Positions 1 through 8,955 of a stretch of DNA of 64,000 nt are shown piece after piece (the stretch's first letter is position 1; every line of letters starts with the position of its first letter). The position numbers were made by a program, and so were the translations under genes. This stretch comes from Bacillus thuringiensis (GTDB taxonomy: Bacteria > Bacillota > Bacilli > Bacillales > Bacillaceae_G), in contig NZ_JACYOF010000001.1 of assembly GCF_014932895.1 (NCBI RefSeq), positions 372,001 through 436,000 on the forward strand, read 5' to 3'. Under the pieces are notes generated by a model. That model saw only the letters and a program-made list of their open reading frames with translations. It was not told the DNA's origin and made no database searches.

Positions 1-319
1 CAGCATCAAACTTAGAAATGTATTGTGATAATCTGGGGATATACTGTGAAGCCTTATACAGTGGAAGTTGTTTTACTTTTACAAGGGAAGACTTTGTCAC
101 GTTGCTTAGCGTATCTTCATGCCGAACGTTATCACTATGATGAAATAAAATGGTATTCTGCATAGAGCGGATCCATAGTTTCGAATATAAAACAGGTTGC
201 TTATTTGTAATGTGCTGCAATTCTTTTTGAACGACTTGAATTGGCGTTGCAGCATACGTTAATTTATTAAAGCAGAAAACACTTCCAATCATAATAAGAA
301 GCGTAAAAATACGTTTCAT
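1..319 (-). CDS. Secreted protein of unknown function (3' part outside window)
   Basis: The reading frame starts at an ATG (317-319) and is still open at base 1, so only the first 106 residues are visible. The N-terminus MKRIFTLLIMIGSVFCFNKL, followed by TYAATP, is a typical Sec signal peptide with a cleavage site near Ala-Ala. The mature part is rich in Gln, Lys and Ser and shows no catalytic motif I recognise. It lies downstream of the MarR gene on the same strand, separated by a terminator, so it is probably a separate transcript. Function unknown. Confidence 0.6.
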   Translation of the reverse strand, partial: MKRIFTLLIMIGSVFCFNKLTYAATPIQVVQKELQHITNKQPVLYSKLWIRSMQNTILFHHSDNVRHEDTLSNVTKSSLVKVKQLPLYKASQYIPRLSQYISKFDA

Positions 320-381
320 AATTTTTCACTCCGATTCTTTTTAATTAAAGTATTGGAGTTTCAAAATGTTTTTATTCAAAA

Positions 382-416
382 GAAAAAGGATAGGAATGCT
401 TTCGCTTCCTACCCTC
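382..416 (-). terminator. Rho-independent terminator after the MarR gene
   Basis: Inverted repeat GGATAGGAA / TTCCTACCC with one G-U pair. On the minus strand it is followed by a T run, directly downstream of the MarR stop codon. Confidence 0.65.
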
Positions 417-421
417 ATTTA

Positions 422-874
422 TTATAATACACGACCAAATAGCTCTAATACCATTTCTATTTCTTCGTCGCTCCAACCTTTAAATTTCTCTTTATAATAT
501 TCTTTTCGCACAGCTTCTAGTTTTTCAGTTACTTCTCTTCCGTGTTCTGTAATTTCTAAATACACGATACGACGGTCTGAATTAGAACGCTTTCTTTCTA
601 CAAATCCTTTTCGTACAAGACGATCTGTAACAGCTGTAATATGACTGGAGGTTACATTTACTTCACTCGCAATTTGCGAAGCCATCTGAGGACTTTTTAT
701 AAATAATGCACGCAGTACAGAGAATTCATTATATGGCATATGTTCTGCAAAACGAGTATTAATATCATTTTGTAATAAACGTATCATCTTTCGAAATGAT
801 GCCGATAAATCTAAAATCAGTGTTCCTCTTTTTTCGTTCACTAGCCTCGTCCCTTTTTTATCATATTTACACAT
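422..874 (-). CDS. MarR-family transcriptional regulator
   Basis: Predicted winged-helix MarR repressor of 150 residues, normal for the family. The DNA-binding part is visible as ASQIASEVNVTSSHITAVTD (recognition helix) followed by the wing signature VERKRSNSDRRIVYLEIT, with its DRR. The rest is the helical dimerisation region. The start is uncertain. The ATG at 874 has an AGAGGT sequence too far upstream (about 17 nt), while a GTG at 841 sits just behind GGGACGAGG and would give a 139-residue protein. No linked target gene is obvious, since the neighbours are a secreted protein and a SIMPL protein. Confidence 0.85.
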   Translation of the reverse strand: MCKYDKKGTRLVNEKRGTLILDLSASFRKMIRLLQNDINTRFAEHMPYNEFSVLRALFIKSPQMASQIASEVNVTSSHITAVTDRLVRKGFVERKRSNSDRRIVYLEITEHGREVTEKLEAVRKEYYKEKFKGWSDEEIEMVLELFGRVL

Positions 875-978
875 ATTATAATCTATAAATACCTCTGTTG
901 TATATGCTTTCTTTCCCCATCATTTTCATTTATGTAACTTTTTTCATACAATTTTCTTTTTTGTTCACACATATACAT

Positions 979-1089
979 ATAAAGTGAAACTTTAATCAGT
1001 GGGGAGGTGTCCATCCCCCACTGATTATTAGTTGAACCAATCGGGCTTTTACGGGCAGTCTTACTGTCCGCAAATAGCTGGATAAAAAA
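979..1089 (+). repeat. Interspersed bcr-type hairpin repeat, copy 1
   Basis: About 110 bp, starting ATAAAGTGAAACTTTAATCAG-like. It continues with a strong hairpin (AATCAGTGGGG / CCCCACTGATT) and then CCAATCGGGCTTTTACGGGC, ending in a TAGC-GGATAAAAA-like tail. The same modules occur at 7919-8031, 12821-12976 and, degenerate and inverted, at 39217-39313. B. cereus group genomes are known to carry such bcr repeats. I cannot assign the subtype by eye. The copy ends about 15 bp before the SIMPL gene. Confidence 0.8.
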
Positions 1090-1104
1090 GGATGGTGATG
1101 GAAA

Positions 1105-1776
1105 ATGCAAGGTGGAATGAATCCTTATTTACATAATATTCGCACCATTAATAATGGGAAAGAACCTACTATTACAGTGCAAGGTGAAGGTGTAGTAAAA
1201 GCAAAACCAAATGTTGTCATATTAACAATCGGAATTCGAACAGATCATAAAAATGTAAAACAAGCGCAAGAAGAAAATGCGATACAATCGAAACAATTAC
1301 TTGATGCACTCAAACAGCTCGGTATTGCCGATAAAGATATAGAAACTATTTCTTATACGATTACTCCTCAATATGAATATGTAAATGATAAAGCATTGTT
1401 GCAGGGCTACCGTGTGGAGCATTTGTATGAAATTACCGTTTTAAATGTACAAAAAGCAGGGGAAGTATATGATATAGCGGTGACGAATGGCGCAAACGTA
1501 GCAAAAGGGTTACGTTTTCGAATATCTCATCCAAATAAGTATTATGAGCAAGCTCTCATTCAAGCTCTGCAACAAGCAGTAGAAAAAGCTCGTACAATTG
1601 CGAGTACATACAATTTAAATATTAATCCCGTTCCACTCTCACTCGTTGAAGAATCTGCTCAATTACCACGGGAGGTTGCATCCTATGCTACTTTGCAGGC
1701 GCACGCAGCTCCTCCCATTCAATCAGGAGAATTAGAAATCATTTCATCTATCCGGGCTATTTTTACTTATTTATAA
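1105..1776 (+). CDS. SIMPL (DUF541) domain protein
   Basis: A 223-residue protein with the SIMPL/DUF541 fold. It has the opening ITVQGEGVVKAKPNVVILTI, a central ISYTITPQYEY strand, and a C-terminal block ending in a VRAIF-like strand (SIRAIF). Family members (BP26/OMP28, YggE) are linked to oxidative or envelope stress, but no enzyme activity is established. There is no clear signal peptide, so this copy looks cytoplasmic or non-classically located. The SD GGTGATGG lies directly behind repeat copy 1. The gene stands alone between a divergent MarR gene and a downstream permease with its own leader. Confidence 0.85.
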   Translation: MQGGMNPYLHNIRTINNGKEPTITVQGEGVVKAKPNVVILTIGIRTDHKNVKQAQEENAIQSKQLLDALKQLGIADKDIETISYTITPQYEYVNDKALLQGYRVEHLYEITVLNVQKAGEVYDIAVTNGANVAKGLRFRISHPNKYYEQALIQALQQAVEKARTIASTYNLNINPVPLSLVEESAQLPREVASYATLQAHAAPPIQSGELEIISSIRAIFTYL

Positions 1777-1910
1777 ATAATTTCACTTATAAGTAACCGT
1801 TATCATTTTCGTTGTTGTAAAAACATGATGTTCTGATATAATAAAGGACGGTGAGCTCTTACAAAAGAGATATCACGGGTGGGAGAGGGATATGAAAAAG
1901 AAGGTTTAAC
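1777..1910 (+). promoter_or_regulatory. Leader of the NCS2 permease with a 5-codon ORF
   Basis: A TATAAT-like element (GATATAATAAAGG) is followed by an imperfect hairpin (GTGAGCTCTT / AAGAGATATCAC) and a strong GGGAGAGGG. That SD precedes a tiny ORF, ATG 1892 to TAA 1909 (MKKKV), whose stop ends one base before the permease ATG at 1911. The ORF body AAGAAGG also acts as the permease SD. I see no purine riboswitch consensus here. Confidence 0.4.
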
Positions 1911-3200
1911 ATGAAAGGAATATTTGAAAAAACATTTAAATTAGATTTACACGAAACATCACCAAAACAAGAAGTTTTAGCTGGAGTTACGTCATTTTTC
2001 ACGATTGTTTATATTATGATTGTAAATGCGTCAATCTTATCGGATGCTGGCATTCCTCTTGAAGCTGGAATTTTAGCAACGGTTTTTAGTTCATTTGTCG
2101 GATGTCTACTAATGGCATTTTGGGCAAATGCACCTGCTATTCTTGTCCCTGGTATGGGTGTAAATGCATTCTTCACGTACACAGCTGTGCATACGCTCGG
2201 TTTAACTTGGCAAGAGGCATTAGCTGCTGTCTTTATCTCTGGTATTATTTTTGCAATTGCCGCGTTTACACCGGTTGCTCGCGTACTTTCGGTATCGATT
2301 CCAAAGTCATTAAAGGAAGCGATCACTGTCGGTATCGGTTTGTTTTTAGCTTTTATTGGCTTGCAAAAAGGTGGTTTAGTCGTTTCGCATCCTACTACTG
2401 CTGTTGCAATGGGAAAATTAAGTAGTCCTGTCGTTCTTGCCACACTACTTACTCTTATTGTAGCACTTGTGCTATTTGTGCGTAACGTACGTGGAAACTT
2501 TTTATGGACGATTGCAATTGGAACTGGTATTGCATGGCTGTTCGGCCTTGTTGATACAAGTCAAGTGGGAACTAGTTCGTTTTCATTCGCTAATTACGGC
2601 GATGTGTTTGGAGCTATGTCATTTGGGAAACTTTCTTCCTTACCATTTTGGATTGCAACATTCTCCTTAAGCATGGTGCTTATTTTTGAGAACATGGGAC
2701 TTCTGCACGGTTTATTAGAAGATGACCGTAAATTCCCACGTGCTTACCAAGCCAATGCAATTTCAGCAATGACATGTGGTCTATTTGGCACAAGCCCTAC
2801 CGTTTCAACTGTAGAGAGTGCCGCAGGTATTACTGCAGGCGGAAAAACAGGTCTGACGTCTATCGTTACAGGATTGCTATTCTTCGCATCACTGTTTGCG
2901 CTTCCGTTTGTCAAACTAATTCCTAATAGTGCCATTGCACCAATCTTAATTATTATTGGCGGCTTGATGATTACAAGCATTCAACAAATCCCTCTGAACG
3001 ACTTTTCAGAAGGGTTTCCAGCGTTTTTAATTATCGTTATGATCCCGTTCACATATAGTATCGCTGATGGTATTGCTTTCGGATTTATCGCTTATCCTAT
3101 CTTGAAAGTTGCTCTTGGAAAGCGTAAAGAAGTCGCACCGTCTATGTATATCATTACATGCTTATTCTTAGCCATGTTTATATTACATGCTATTGGTTAA
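1911..3200 (+). CDS. NCS2-family purine (guanine/hypoxanthine-type) permease
   Basis: A 429-residue polytopic membrane protein of the AzgA/PbuG-like branch of the NCS2 family, probably proton-coupled uptake of a purine base. Diagnostic segments are the TM1 region EVLAGVTSFFTIVYIMIVNA, the GMGVNAFFTY motif (TM3), and GTSPTVSTVESAAGI in the substrate-site region of TM10. Length is about 10 residues short of PbuG and the sequence is not a close PbuG copy, so the exact base is left open. The purine and pyrimidine nucleoside phosphorylases are encoded about 2 kb away on the other strand, which fits salvage. It ends in a terminator shared with corA. Confidence 0.88.
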   Translation: MKGIFEKTFKLDLHETSPKQEVLAGVTSFFTIVYIMIVNASILSDAGIPLEAGILATVFSSFVGCLLMAFWANAPAILVPGMGVNAFFTYTAVHTLGLTWQEALAAVFISGIIFAIAAFTPVARVLSVSIPKSLKEAITVGIGLFLAFIGLQKGGLVVSHPTTAVAMGKLSSPVVLATLLTLIVALVLFVRNVRGNFLWTIAIGTGIAWLFGLVDTSQVGTSSFSFANYGDVFGAMSFGKLSSLPFWIATFSLSMVLIFENMGLLHGLLEDDRKFPRAYQANAISAMTCGLFGTSPTVSTVESAAGITAGGKTGLTSIVTGLLFFASLFALPFVKLIPNSAIAPILIIIGGLMITSIQQIPLNDFSEGFPAFLIIVMIPFTYSIADGIAFGFIAYPILKVALGKRKEVAPSMYIITCLFLAMFILHAIG

Positions 3201-3202
3201 GT

Positions 3203-3235
3203 AAAAACACCGAGGTAAATGCCTCGGTGTTTTTT
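3203..3235. terminator. Bidirectional terminator between permease and corA
   Basis: Perfect stem ACACCGAGG / CCTCGGTGT with loop TAAATG. A-rich and T-rich flanks on either side allow use from both converging genes. Confidence 0.85.
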
Positions 3236-4184
3236 ACTTAAACCATCCTTTTTTATAAAACCAGGCCATCATTCCACCGCCAATTAGCGCCATTATAAGT
3301 AGACAAATAAAATAACTATACTGTCCACCTAGCTCTGGCATATGTGAAAAGTTCATTCCATATACTCCAGCGATAAATGTTAGTGGCATGAAAATCGTTG
3401 AGAAAACAGTTAATGTTTTCATAATATTATTCATATGATGTGAGTTTAATGAAAAATAGCTATCTCGAATATCTGCCGTTAACTCTCGACTCGCTTCAAT
3501 CATTTCTGTGAGTTTAAGCAAATGATCATGTATATCTTTAAAATAAATCTCATGATCACTTATACCGTAAAATCGAGTTGAATTCAAAATACGATACAAT
3601 AAATCACGCATCGGAATGATTGTACGCCTTAGTTTAGATAAATCTGTACGTATATCAAATACCTCTTCTAGCACGCTTCCAGCTGTCTCACCCGTTAAAT
3701 TATCATCAATTGCATTTAAATGGTCTTCGATGTAATATACAGGTGCAAAATAATCATCTACAATTTGGTCGATAATCGTGTGTGCTACATGTAAAGGACC
3801 TTTCTTAATGCGCTTCTTTTCGCCAAGTGTTTTCCATACTCTTTCGATTGCATTGTTATGAGAAAAATGGAAAGAAACAATATAACGATCACTAATAAAT
3901 AAATCGATTTCATGCGGTTCTAATCCATCCTCACCAAACCCGTGAAGCACTAAAAAGTTATATCCATCATAAAAATCAACTTTTGGTCTCTGTACATATT
4001 CTATACAGTCTTCAATTGCAAGGGGATGGAACTTAAAATGGTCTTGCAAAATATATGTATACTCTTCTTTCGTTGGCTTATATAAATCTAGCCAATACCA
4101 TACAATATAGTCTTTCGCTGTTTCTTCTAGCGAAACGTCATATAATACTTCATCTGTTTTTGTTACTGCACAAATTCTAATCAT
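3234..4184 (-). CDS. corA: CorA-family divalent metal (Mg2+) transporter
   Basis: A 316-residue CorA-type channel. It has a long N-terminal cytoplasmic domain, two C-terminal membrane helices, and the signature YGMNFSHMPEL loop (GMN selectivity filter). The start was moved to the ATG at 4184 (MIRICAVTKT). That ATG has GGGTGA five bases upstream, whereas the longer reading frame adds a hydrophobic 23-residue extension overlapping the pdp terminator. Members move Mg2+ and sometimes Co2+/Ni2+ down the membrane potential. There is no M-box in front, unlike mgtA at 54 kb, so it is probably the housekeeping route. Confidence 0.88.
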   Translation of the reverse strand: MIRICAVTKTDEVLYDVSLEETAKDYIVWYWLDLYKPTKEEYTYILQDHFKFHPLAIEDCIEYVQRPKVDFYDGYNFLVLHGFGEDGLEPHEIDLFISDRYIVSFHFSHNNAIERVWKTLGEKKRIKKGPLHVAHTIIDQIVDDYFAPVYYIEDHLNAIDDNLTGETAGSVLEEVFDIRTDLSKLRRTIIPMRDLLYRILNSTRFYGISDHEIYFKDIHDHLLKLTEMIEASRELTADIRDSYFSLNSHHMNNIMKTLTVFSTIFMPLTFIAGVYGMNFSHMPELGGQYSYFICLLIMALIGGGMMAWFYKKGWFK

Positions 4185-4218
4185 AATTTCACCCATTATT
4201 ATTATAAACAAAAAACAG

Positions 4219-4250
4219 TAAAAAAAGCCAAGGAGAAATACTCCTTGGCT
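4219..4250 (-). terminator. Terminator of the deoB-punA-pdp operon
   Basis: Stem AGCCAAGGAG / CTCCTTGGCT with a five-base loop. On the minus strand it runs into seven T residues right after the pdp stop codon. Confidence 0.85.
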
Positions 4251-4258
4251 CACCTTTA

Positions 4259-5563
4259 TTATTTAGTGACAATGCCGTGTACTAGTGTCGGCGCATCTAC
4301 ATGGTTTTTAGCGATTTTCATGTTCTCATAAATTTTCGCTTTCACATCTTCTACGTTTTCACGATTCGCGTAAATTGTAACTAATGATTCACCTTTTTTC
4401 ACACTGTCGCCTACTTTTTTGCGAAGCATTAAACCAACTGCTAAATCAATCTCAGATTCCTTCGTCGCACGTCCTGCTCCTAGAAGCATTGCTGCTGTTC
4501 CGATTTCATCTGCAACGATTTCTGATACGTATCCGTCTTCTTTCGCTTCCACTTCAATTTTAAATTGTGCTTGTGGCAATTTAGAAGGATCATCAACAAC
4601 AGATGCATCGCCGCCTTGCGCTGATAAGAACGTTTTAAATGATTCTAGCGCTTTACCGTTGTTCATTACTTCAATTAACTTTTCACGTGCATCTTCTAAA
4701 GATGAAGCTTGCCCCGCAAGATATACCATTTGACTTCCAAGCGTTAAACATAACTCTTCTAAATCTTTTGGTCCTTTACCTTGTAATGTATCAATTGCTT
4801 CTTGTACTTCTAATGCGTTACCAATTGCTTCACCAAGTGGTTGACTCATATCGGAAATAACTGCCATCGTATTACGACCAACGTTATTACCGATGCGTAC
4901 CATTGCTTCTGCTAAACGTTTTGCATCTTCATCCGTTTTCATAAATGCTCCTGCTCCAGTTTTTACATCAAGAACAATTGCATCTGCACCAGCAGCAATT
5001 TTTTTACTCATAATTGAGCTTGCAATAAGCGGAATTGAGTTTACTGTCGCTGTTACATCACGAAGCGCATATAACTTTTTATCAGCGGGTGTTAAGTTTC
5101 CACTTTGACCGATAACAGCAATTTTATTTTCATTTACAAGACGCATGAATTCATCATTTTCAATTTCTACATGGAATCCTGGAACTGCTTCTAATTTATC
5201 AATTGTACCACCAGTATGCCCTAAACCACGTCCAGACATTTTTGCAACTGGTACACCTAAAGCAGCTACTAATGGACCTAATACAAGCGTCGTTGTATCA
5301 CCAACACCACCTGTTGAATGCTTATCTACTTTTACCCCTTCAATGGCTGATAAGTCGATTGTATCACCGCTATTTACCATTGCCATCGTTAAATCCGCAC
5401 GTTCTTGATCGTTCATATCTTGGAAGAAAATTGCCATTGCAAGTGCACTTACTTGATAATCAGGAATATCACCATTTGTGTATCCTTCAACAATAAAGTT
5501 AATTTCTTCTGTCGTTAATGCATGTCCGTCACGTTTTTTTGCAATTAGGTCCACCATTCTCAT
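4259..5563 (-). CDS. pdp: Pyrimidine-nucleoside phosphorylase
   Basis: A 434-residue glycosyltransferase of the NP-II family, cleaving uridine, thymidine or deoxyuridine with phosphate to a base plus (deoxy)ribose-1-phosphate. Visible landmarks are the family signature [19 protein letters not shown], the phosphate loop [17 protein letters not shown], and a C-terminal barrel-sandwich domain ([20 protein letters not shown]). The length is normal. It is the third gene of an operon behind punA (7 bp gap). The sugar phosphate it makes is passed to the phosphopentomutase encoded by the first gene. Confidence 0.95.
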   Translation of the reverse strand: MRMVDLIAKKRDGHALTTEEINFIVEGYTNGDIPDYQVSALAMAIFFQDMNDQERADLTMAMVNSGDTIDLSAIEGVKVDKHSTGGVGDTTTLVLGPLVAALGVPVAKMSGRGLGHTGGTIDKLEAVPGFHVEIENDEFMRLVNENKIAVIGQSGNLTPADKKLYALRDVTATVNSIPLIASSIMSKKIAAGADAIVLDVKTGAGAFMKTDEDAKRLAEAMVRIGNNVGRNTMAVISDMSQPLGEAIGNALEVQEAIDTLQGKGPKDLEELCLTLGSQMVYLAGQASSLEDAREKLIEVMNNGKALESFKTFLSAQGGDASVVDDPSKLPQAQFKIEVEAKEDGYVSEIVADEIGTAAMLLGAGRATKESEIDLAVGLMLRKKVGDSVKKGESLVTIYANRENVEDVKAKIYENMKIAKNHVDAPTLVHGIVTK

Positions 5564-5570
5564 TGTGAGG

Positions 5571-6392
5571 TCACCCCTTCATTTGTTTTACGATTGCTTT
5601 TACTAATGCTAAGAAGTTCGCTTTCACACGTTCTGTCGTTTCAATTACTTCATCGTGGTGAAGCGGTTGATCTAAAATACCAGCTGCCATATTTGAAATA
5701 CAAGAAATACCTAGTACCTTCATACCCGCATGACGAGCTACAATTACTTCTGGTACAGTAGACATTCCTACTGCATCTCCGCCAATCGTACGAAGCATAC
5801 GAATTTCAGCAGGTGTTTCATATACAGGACCTGTCATTCCAACGTATACACCTTCTTGTACTTTAATATTTAAGTCTGCTGCAACTTGTTTCGCCATTTC
5901 GCGAAGTTCTACAGTATATGATGTAGACATATCAGGGAAACGTACACCCATTTCAGAATCATTTGGTCCAATTAATGGATTCGTACCCATGAAGTTGATG
6001 TGGTCTGAAATTAACATAAGGTCACCTGGCTCAAATGATGTATTTACACCACCAGCTGCGTTCGTTACAACAACTGTCTCTACACCTAGTTCTTTCATAA
6101 CACGAACTGGGAATGTTACTTTTTGCATGTCGTATCCTTCATAGAAGTGGAAACGTCCTTGCATTGCTACTACTGTTACACCTTGAAGTGTACCGAATAC
6201 TAGTTGACCTGCATGACCTTCTACAGTTGATACTGGGAATTCAGGAATTTCGCTGTAAGGTACTGTTACTGCGTTTTCAATTTCATCTGCTAATACACCT
6301 AGTCCAGATCCAAGAATTAACCCTACTTGTGGTGTTTCTTGAAATTTCTCCTTTAAGTATGAAGCTGATTTTGTAATTAGTTCACGATTCAT
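5571..6392 (-). CDS. punA: Purine-nucleoside phosphorylase (trimeric, guanosine/inosine type)
   Basis: A 273-residue NP-I family enzyme of the trimeric PNP class (B. subtilis PupG/PunA). Motifs are [15 protein letters not shown] at the N-terminus (phosphate site), [29 protein letters not shown], and the purine-site segment [20 protein letters not shown] with its Glu and Asn-like base contacts. It phosphorolyses (deoxy)inosine and guanosine to the free base and (deoxy)ribose-1-phosphate. It sits 12 bp after deoB and 7 bp before pdp, so it is certainly co-transcribed. Confidence 0.95.
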   Translation of the reverse strand: MNRELITKSASYLKEKFQETPQVGLILGSGLGVLADEIENAVTVPYSEIPEFPVSTVEGHAGQLVFGTLQGVTVVAMQGRFHFYEGYDMQKVTFPVRVMKELGVETVVVTNAAGGVNTSFEPGDLMLISDHINFMGTNPLIGPNDSEMGVRFPDMSTSYTVELREMAKQVAADLNIKVQEGVYVGMTGPVYETPAEIRMLRTIGGDAVGMSTVPEVIVARHAGMKVLGISCISNMAAGILDQPLHHDEVIETTERVKANFLALVKAIVKQMKG

Positions 6393-6404
6393 TTGTATAT
6401 CCCC

Positions 6405-7589
6405 CTATTTCTTTAGCTCGTTTAAGAAGCTTGTTCCGTATTCTGGCATTTTCACACCGAAGTTTTCTGCTACAGTTGCACCAATATCAGCAAATGTTTG
6501 GCGAAGTGGTAACTCTTGTCCGCCTTCTTTCATGCTTGGGCTATATGCTAATAACGGTACATATTCACGTGTATGGTCAGTACCATGGTGAACTGGATCA
6601 TTACCGTGGTCTGCTGTAATTAATAATAGATCATCTTCTTTTAGTTTTTCGAATACTTCTGGAAGACGTGCATCATATTCTTGCAGAGCTTCTCCATACC
6701 CTTGTGGATCACGACGATGACCGAATAATGCATCAAAGTCAACTAAGTTTAAGAAGCTAAGACCTGTAAAGTCCATATTTAATGTATCTACAAGCTTATC
6801 CATTCCATCCATGTTAGACTTCGTACGAAGTGATTCCGTTACTCCTTCGCCATCATAAATATCAGAAATTTTACCGATAGCAATAACATCGTAGTCACTA
6901 TCTTTTAATTCATTCATTACCGTACGGCCGAATGGTTTTAATGCATAGTCGTGACGATTTGGTGTACGTGTGAATTTCCCTGGTTCTCCAACGAATGGAC
7001 GAGCGATAACACGTCCTACCATGTACTTCTCATCTAATGTTAATTCACGTGCAATTTTACAAATTTTATATAACTCATCAAGTGGCACTACTTCTTCGTG
7101 TGCTGCAATTTGTAATACGCTATCTGCAGAAGTGTAAACAATTAAAGAACCTGTTTCCATTTGCTCTTGACCAAGCTCATCAAGAATCTCAGTTCCAGAA
7201 GCTGGCTTATTACCGATAATTTTACGGCCTGTTTTTGCCTCTAATTCATCAAGTAATTCTTTCGGGAATCCTTCAGGGAACACTTGGAATGGTGTATCAA
7301 TATATAGACCCATGATTTCCCAGTGACCTGTCATTGTATCTTTACCAGTAGATTTCTCTTGCATTTTTGTATAATATCCAAGCGGCTGCTCTACTTTAGA
7401 GATACCGTTCATTTCACGAATGTTACCAAGACCTAATTTCACCATGTTCGGCATTTGTAATCCATTCATATGTTCAGCAATATGGCCAATTGTATCAGAA
7501 CCTAAATCACCAAATTGTTCAGCATCTGGTGCTTCACCGATTCCCACAGAGTCCATTACGACTAAGAATATACGTTTATATTTATTCAT
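6405..7589 (-). CDS. deoB: Phosphopentomutase
   Basis: A 394-residue alkaline-phosphatase-superfamily mutase (B. subtilis Drm) that interconverts (deoxy)ribose-1-phosphate and -5-phosphate. Metal and active-site motifs are [14 protein letters not shown] (first Asp), the phosphorylated Thr in [24 protein letters not shown], and [17 protein letters not shown]. It is the first gene of the salvage operon with a good GGAGGTCG SD. The start codon lies about 200 bp downstream of a candidate promoter with a cre-like site and a 19-bp palindrome. Confidence 0.96.
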   Translation of the reverse strand: MNKYKRIFLVVMDSVGIGEAPDAEQFGDLGSDTIGHIAEHMNGLQMPNMVKLGLGNIREMNGISKVEQPLGYYTKMQEKSTGKDTMTGHWEIMGLYIDTPFQVFPEGFPKELLDELEAKTGRKIIGNKPASGTEILDELGQEQMETGSLIVYTSADSVLQIAAHEEVVPLDELYKICKIARELTLDEKYMVGRVIARPFVGEPGKFTRTPNRHDYALKPFGRTVMNELKDSDYDVIAIGKISDIYDGEGVTESLRTKSNMDGMDKLVDTLNMDFTGLSFLNLVDFDALFGHRRDPQGYGEALQEYDARLPEVFEKLKEDDLLLITADHGNDPVHHGTDHTREYVPLLAYSPSMKEGGQELPLRQTFADIGATVAENFGVKMPEYGTSFLNELKK

Positions 7590-7772
7590 AACTGCGACCT
7601 CCTATAAGTTCAGTTCTACTTCTTGTAGTATGTTCAAAACGTTATAAAGTGAAACTGTTATCCATAAGAATTCTCCTTCGTTCTCATTGTCAAACAGTAC
7701 TTCTTTAAATCATTTTCTAACCTATTTCGTTTGACTTGAAACGACTCAAAAACATTTCTAGTTTTTTCTAAG

Positions 7773-7827
7773 TCAGATGTCAGACATCTGATATTGATAT
7801 CATAACATGTTTACGCTTTCTTTTTAA
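7773..7827 (-). promoter_or_regulatory. Candidate deoB operon promoter with cre-like site and palindromic operator
   Basis: On the minus strand: -35-like TTAAAA (7822-7827), a 17-bp spacer and -10 TATGAT (7799-7804). A catabolite-responsive element AAGAAAGCGTAAACAT (7807-7822) fills the spacer with one mismatch to WTGNAARCGNWWWCAW. An odd palindrome TCAGATGTCAGACATCTGA (7773-7791, only the centre base unpaired) covers the expected start of transcription. The remaining approx. 180 bp to deoB contain nothing else I can name. Confidence 0.45.
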
Positions 7828-7918
7828 TACATTTTCGTAGAATTTCTTATTTTATTCACACTTCTATTGTAATTCATTCTGCAAAGAAGTGCTAATTATT
7901 TTATGATTTATTTCTTCA

Positions 7919-8031
7919 TATAAATTGAAACTTTAATCAGTAGGGGGGTGTTCTCCCCCCACTGATTATCAGCCCTTACCAATCGAGCGTTTACGGGCAG
8001 TAAAACTCCCACAAATAGCGGGATAAAAATA
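7919..8031 (+). repeat. Interspersed bcr-type hairpin repeat, copy 2
   Basis: Same modules as copy 1. A TTGAAACTTTAATCAG start is followed by the hairpin CAGTAGGGGGG / CCCCCCACTG, CCAATCGAGCGTTTACGGGC, and the tail AAATAGCGGGATAAAAA. The stem differs from copy 1 but keeps its pairing. It lies between the minus-strand ytkA-like gene and deoB. Confidence 0.8.
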
Positions 8032-8058
8032 AAAAGCAGCTCCAAAGAGCTACTTTTT
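8031..8058 (-). terminator. Terminator after the YtkA-like lipoprotein gene
   Basis: Stem GTAGCTC / GAGCTGC on the minus strand with a TTTG loop and a T run. It abuts repeat copy 2. Confidence 0.75.
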
Positions 8059-8797
8059 ATTTTACTTCTACTGTTTCTTCTTTATGTTCATGCAGTTCGC
8101 CTTTTTTTACATGCACTTTCACTTTATAAGTACCGTTCTCTTTGAAAGTGTGTTTAGTTTCATACTCTCCTTTATTCCCTTCTTTCGCTGGAATAAATTC
8201 GTGTTTTTCAACACCATCTTTCCAAATCTCAAGTTGCACTTCAGCACCAGTTAACGCTTCTTCTTTTTGTTTTAAATGAACTTTCATTGTTGATTCAGCA
8301 TTCGCTTTTATGTCACCAGCCATAAGATGAATCATTGTGTCACTTTTATGGTCACCATGTCCTGCACTATGATCGCCATTTTCTTTTTTTGCATCTTCTA
8401 CTTTCGCATTTCCTACAGCCACTTTTACTTCTGGCATAACATGCATTTCACGCGCATTTGTGTGCGCGATAATATGATAAACTCCATCCGTCTCGAATGT
8501 TTTCTCTACAGCATAAACACCTTTCCCTTTATGCTTACCATTTAACATCTCGTGCTTTTCGTCGCCAGTTTTCCAAATTTCAAACTTTACATCTTCAGCA
8601 TCCGTTACTTTTTCTTTTCCTTGTGTAACAAGTGCTTGTACTTCTGTTTTTTCACCAGGTTTAATTTCTTTCGGATTCGTTTGAACAGCTACTTTGACAG
8701 CCTCAAGTTTCTTTTCTTTTTTCGGTTCTTCTTTGTTTGTATTACAGCCAGCTAAAGCTAGCATCGCGATAAATAACGTCATAATAAGTTTTTTCAT
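8057..8797 (-). CDS. Lipoprotein with two YtkA-like domains
   Basis: Signal peptide MKKLIMTLFIAMLALAGCN with a clear lipobox (LAGC), so the mature protein should be a diacylglyceryl lipoprotein on the outer face of the membrane. Two similar YtkA-like beta-sandwich modules follow (FEIWKTGDEKHEM... and LEIWKDGVEKHEF...). A His-rich linker (HSAGHGDHKSD) lies between them and the C-terminus is HEHKEE. The His-rich stretches suggest metal binding, but that is inference. The start is one of two adjacent ATGs (8797 or 8800) behind AAGGAGG. Length 246 residues. Confidence 0.85.
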   Translation of the reverse strand: MKKLIMTLFIAMLALAGCNTNKEEPKKEKKLEAVKVAVQTNPKEIKPGEKTEVQALVTQGKEKVTDAEDVKFEIWKTGDEKHEMLNGKHKGKGVYAVEKTFETDGVYHIIAHTNAREMHVMPEVKVAVGNAKVEDAKKENGDHSAGHGDHKSDTMIHLMAGDIKANAESTMKVHLKQKEEALTGAEVQLEIWKDGVEKHEFIPAKEGNKGEYETKHTFKENGTYKVKVHVKKGELHEHKEETVEVK

Positions 8798-8925
8798 CAT
8801 TATTTCCTCCTTCATTCTTTATTTAGTATAGAGGAAATACATTGTAATATTCCAGTCTTCTGCTGAAAACAATATACGAAATGTTTGTGAAGTTTCTGTG
8901 AAACGGTTTACTCTTCTTAATCTAT

Positions 8926-8955
8926 GAAAAAAAGAGCATAGTAACTATGCTCTCG
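8926..8955 (-). terminator. Terminator after xerD
   Basis: Stem AGAGCATAG / CTATGCTCT overlapping the xerD stop codon, followed by seven T residues on the minus strand. Confidence 0.85.

Noticed and set aside
883-1110. Minus-strand 75-codon ORF over repeat copy 1
   Set aside because: It is made largely of the interspersed repeat, has no SD, and its product looks random.
1777-1910. Purine riboswitch in front of the NCS2 permease
   Set aside because: The conserved loop and junction bases of the guanine/adenine aptamer are absent.
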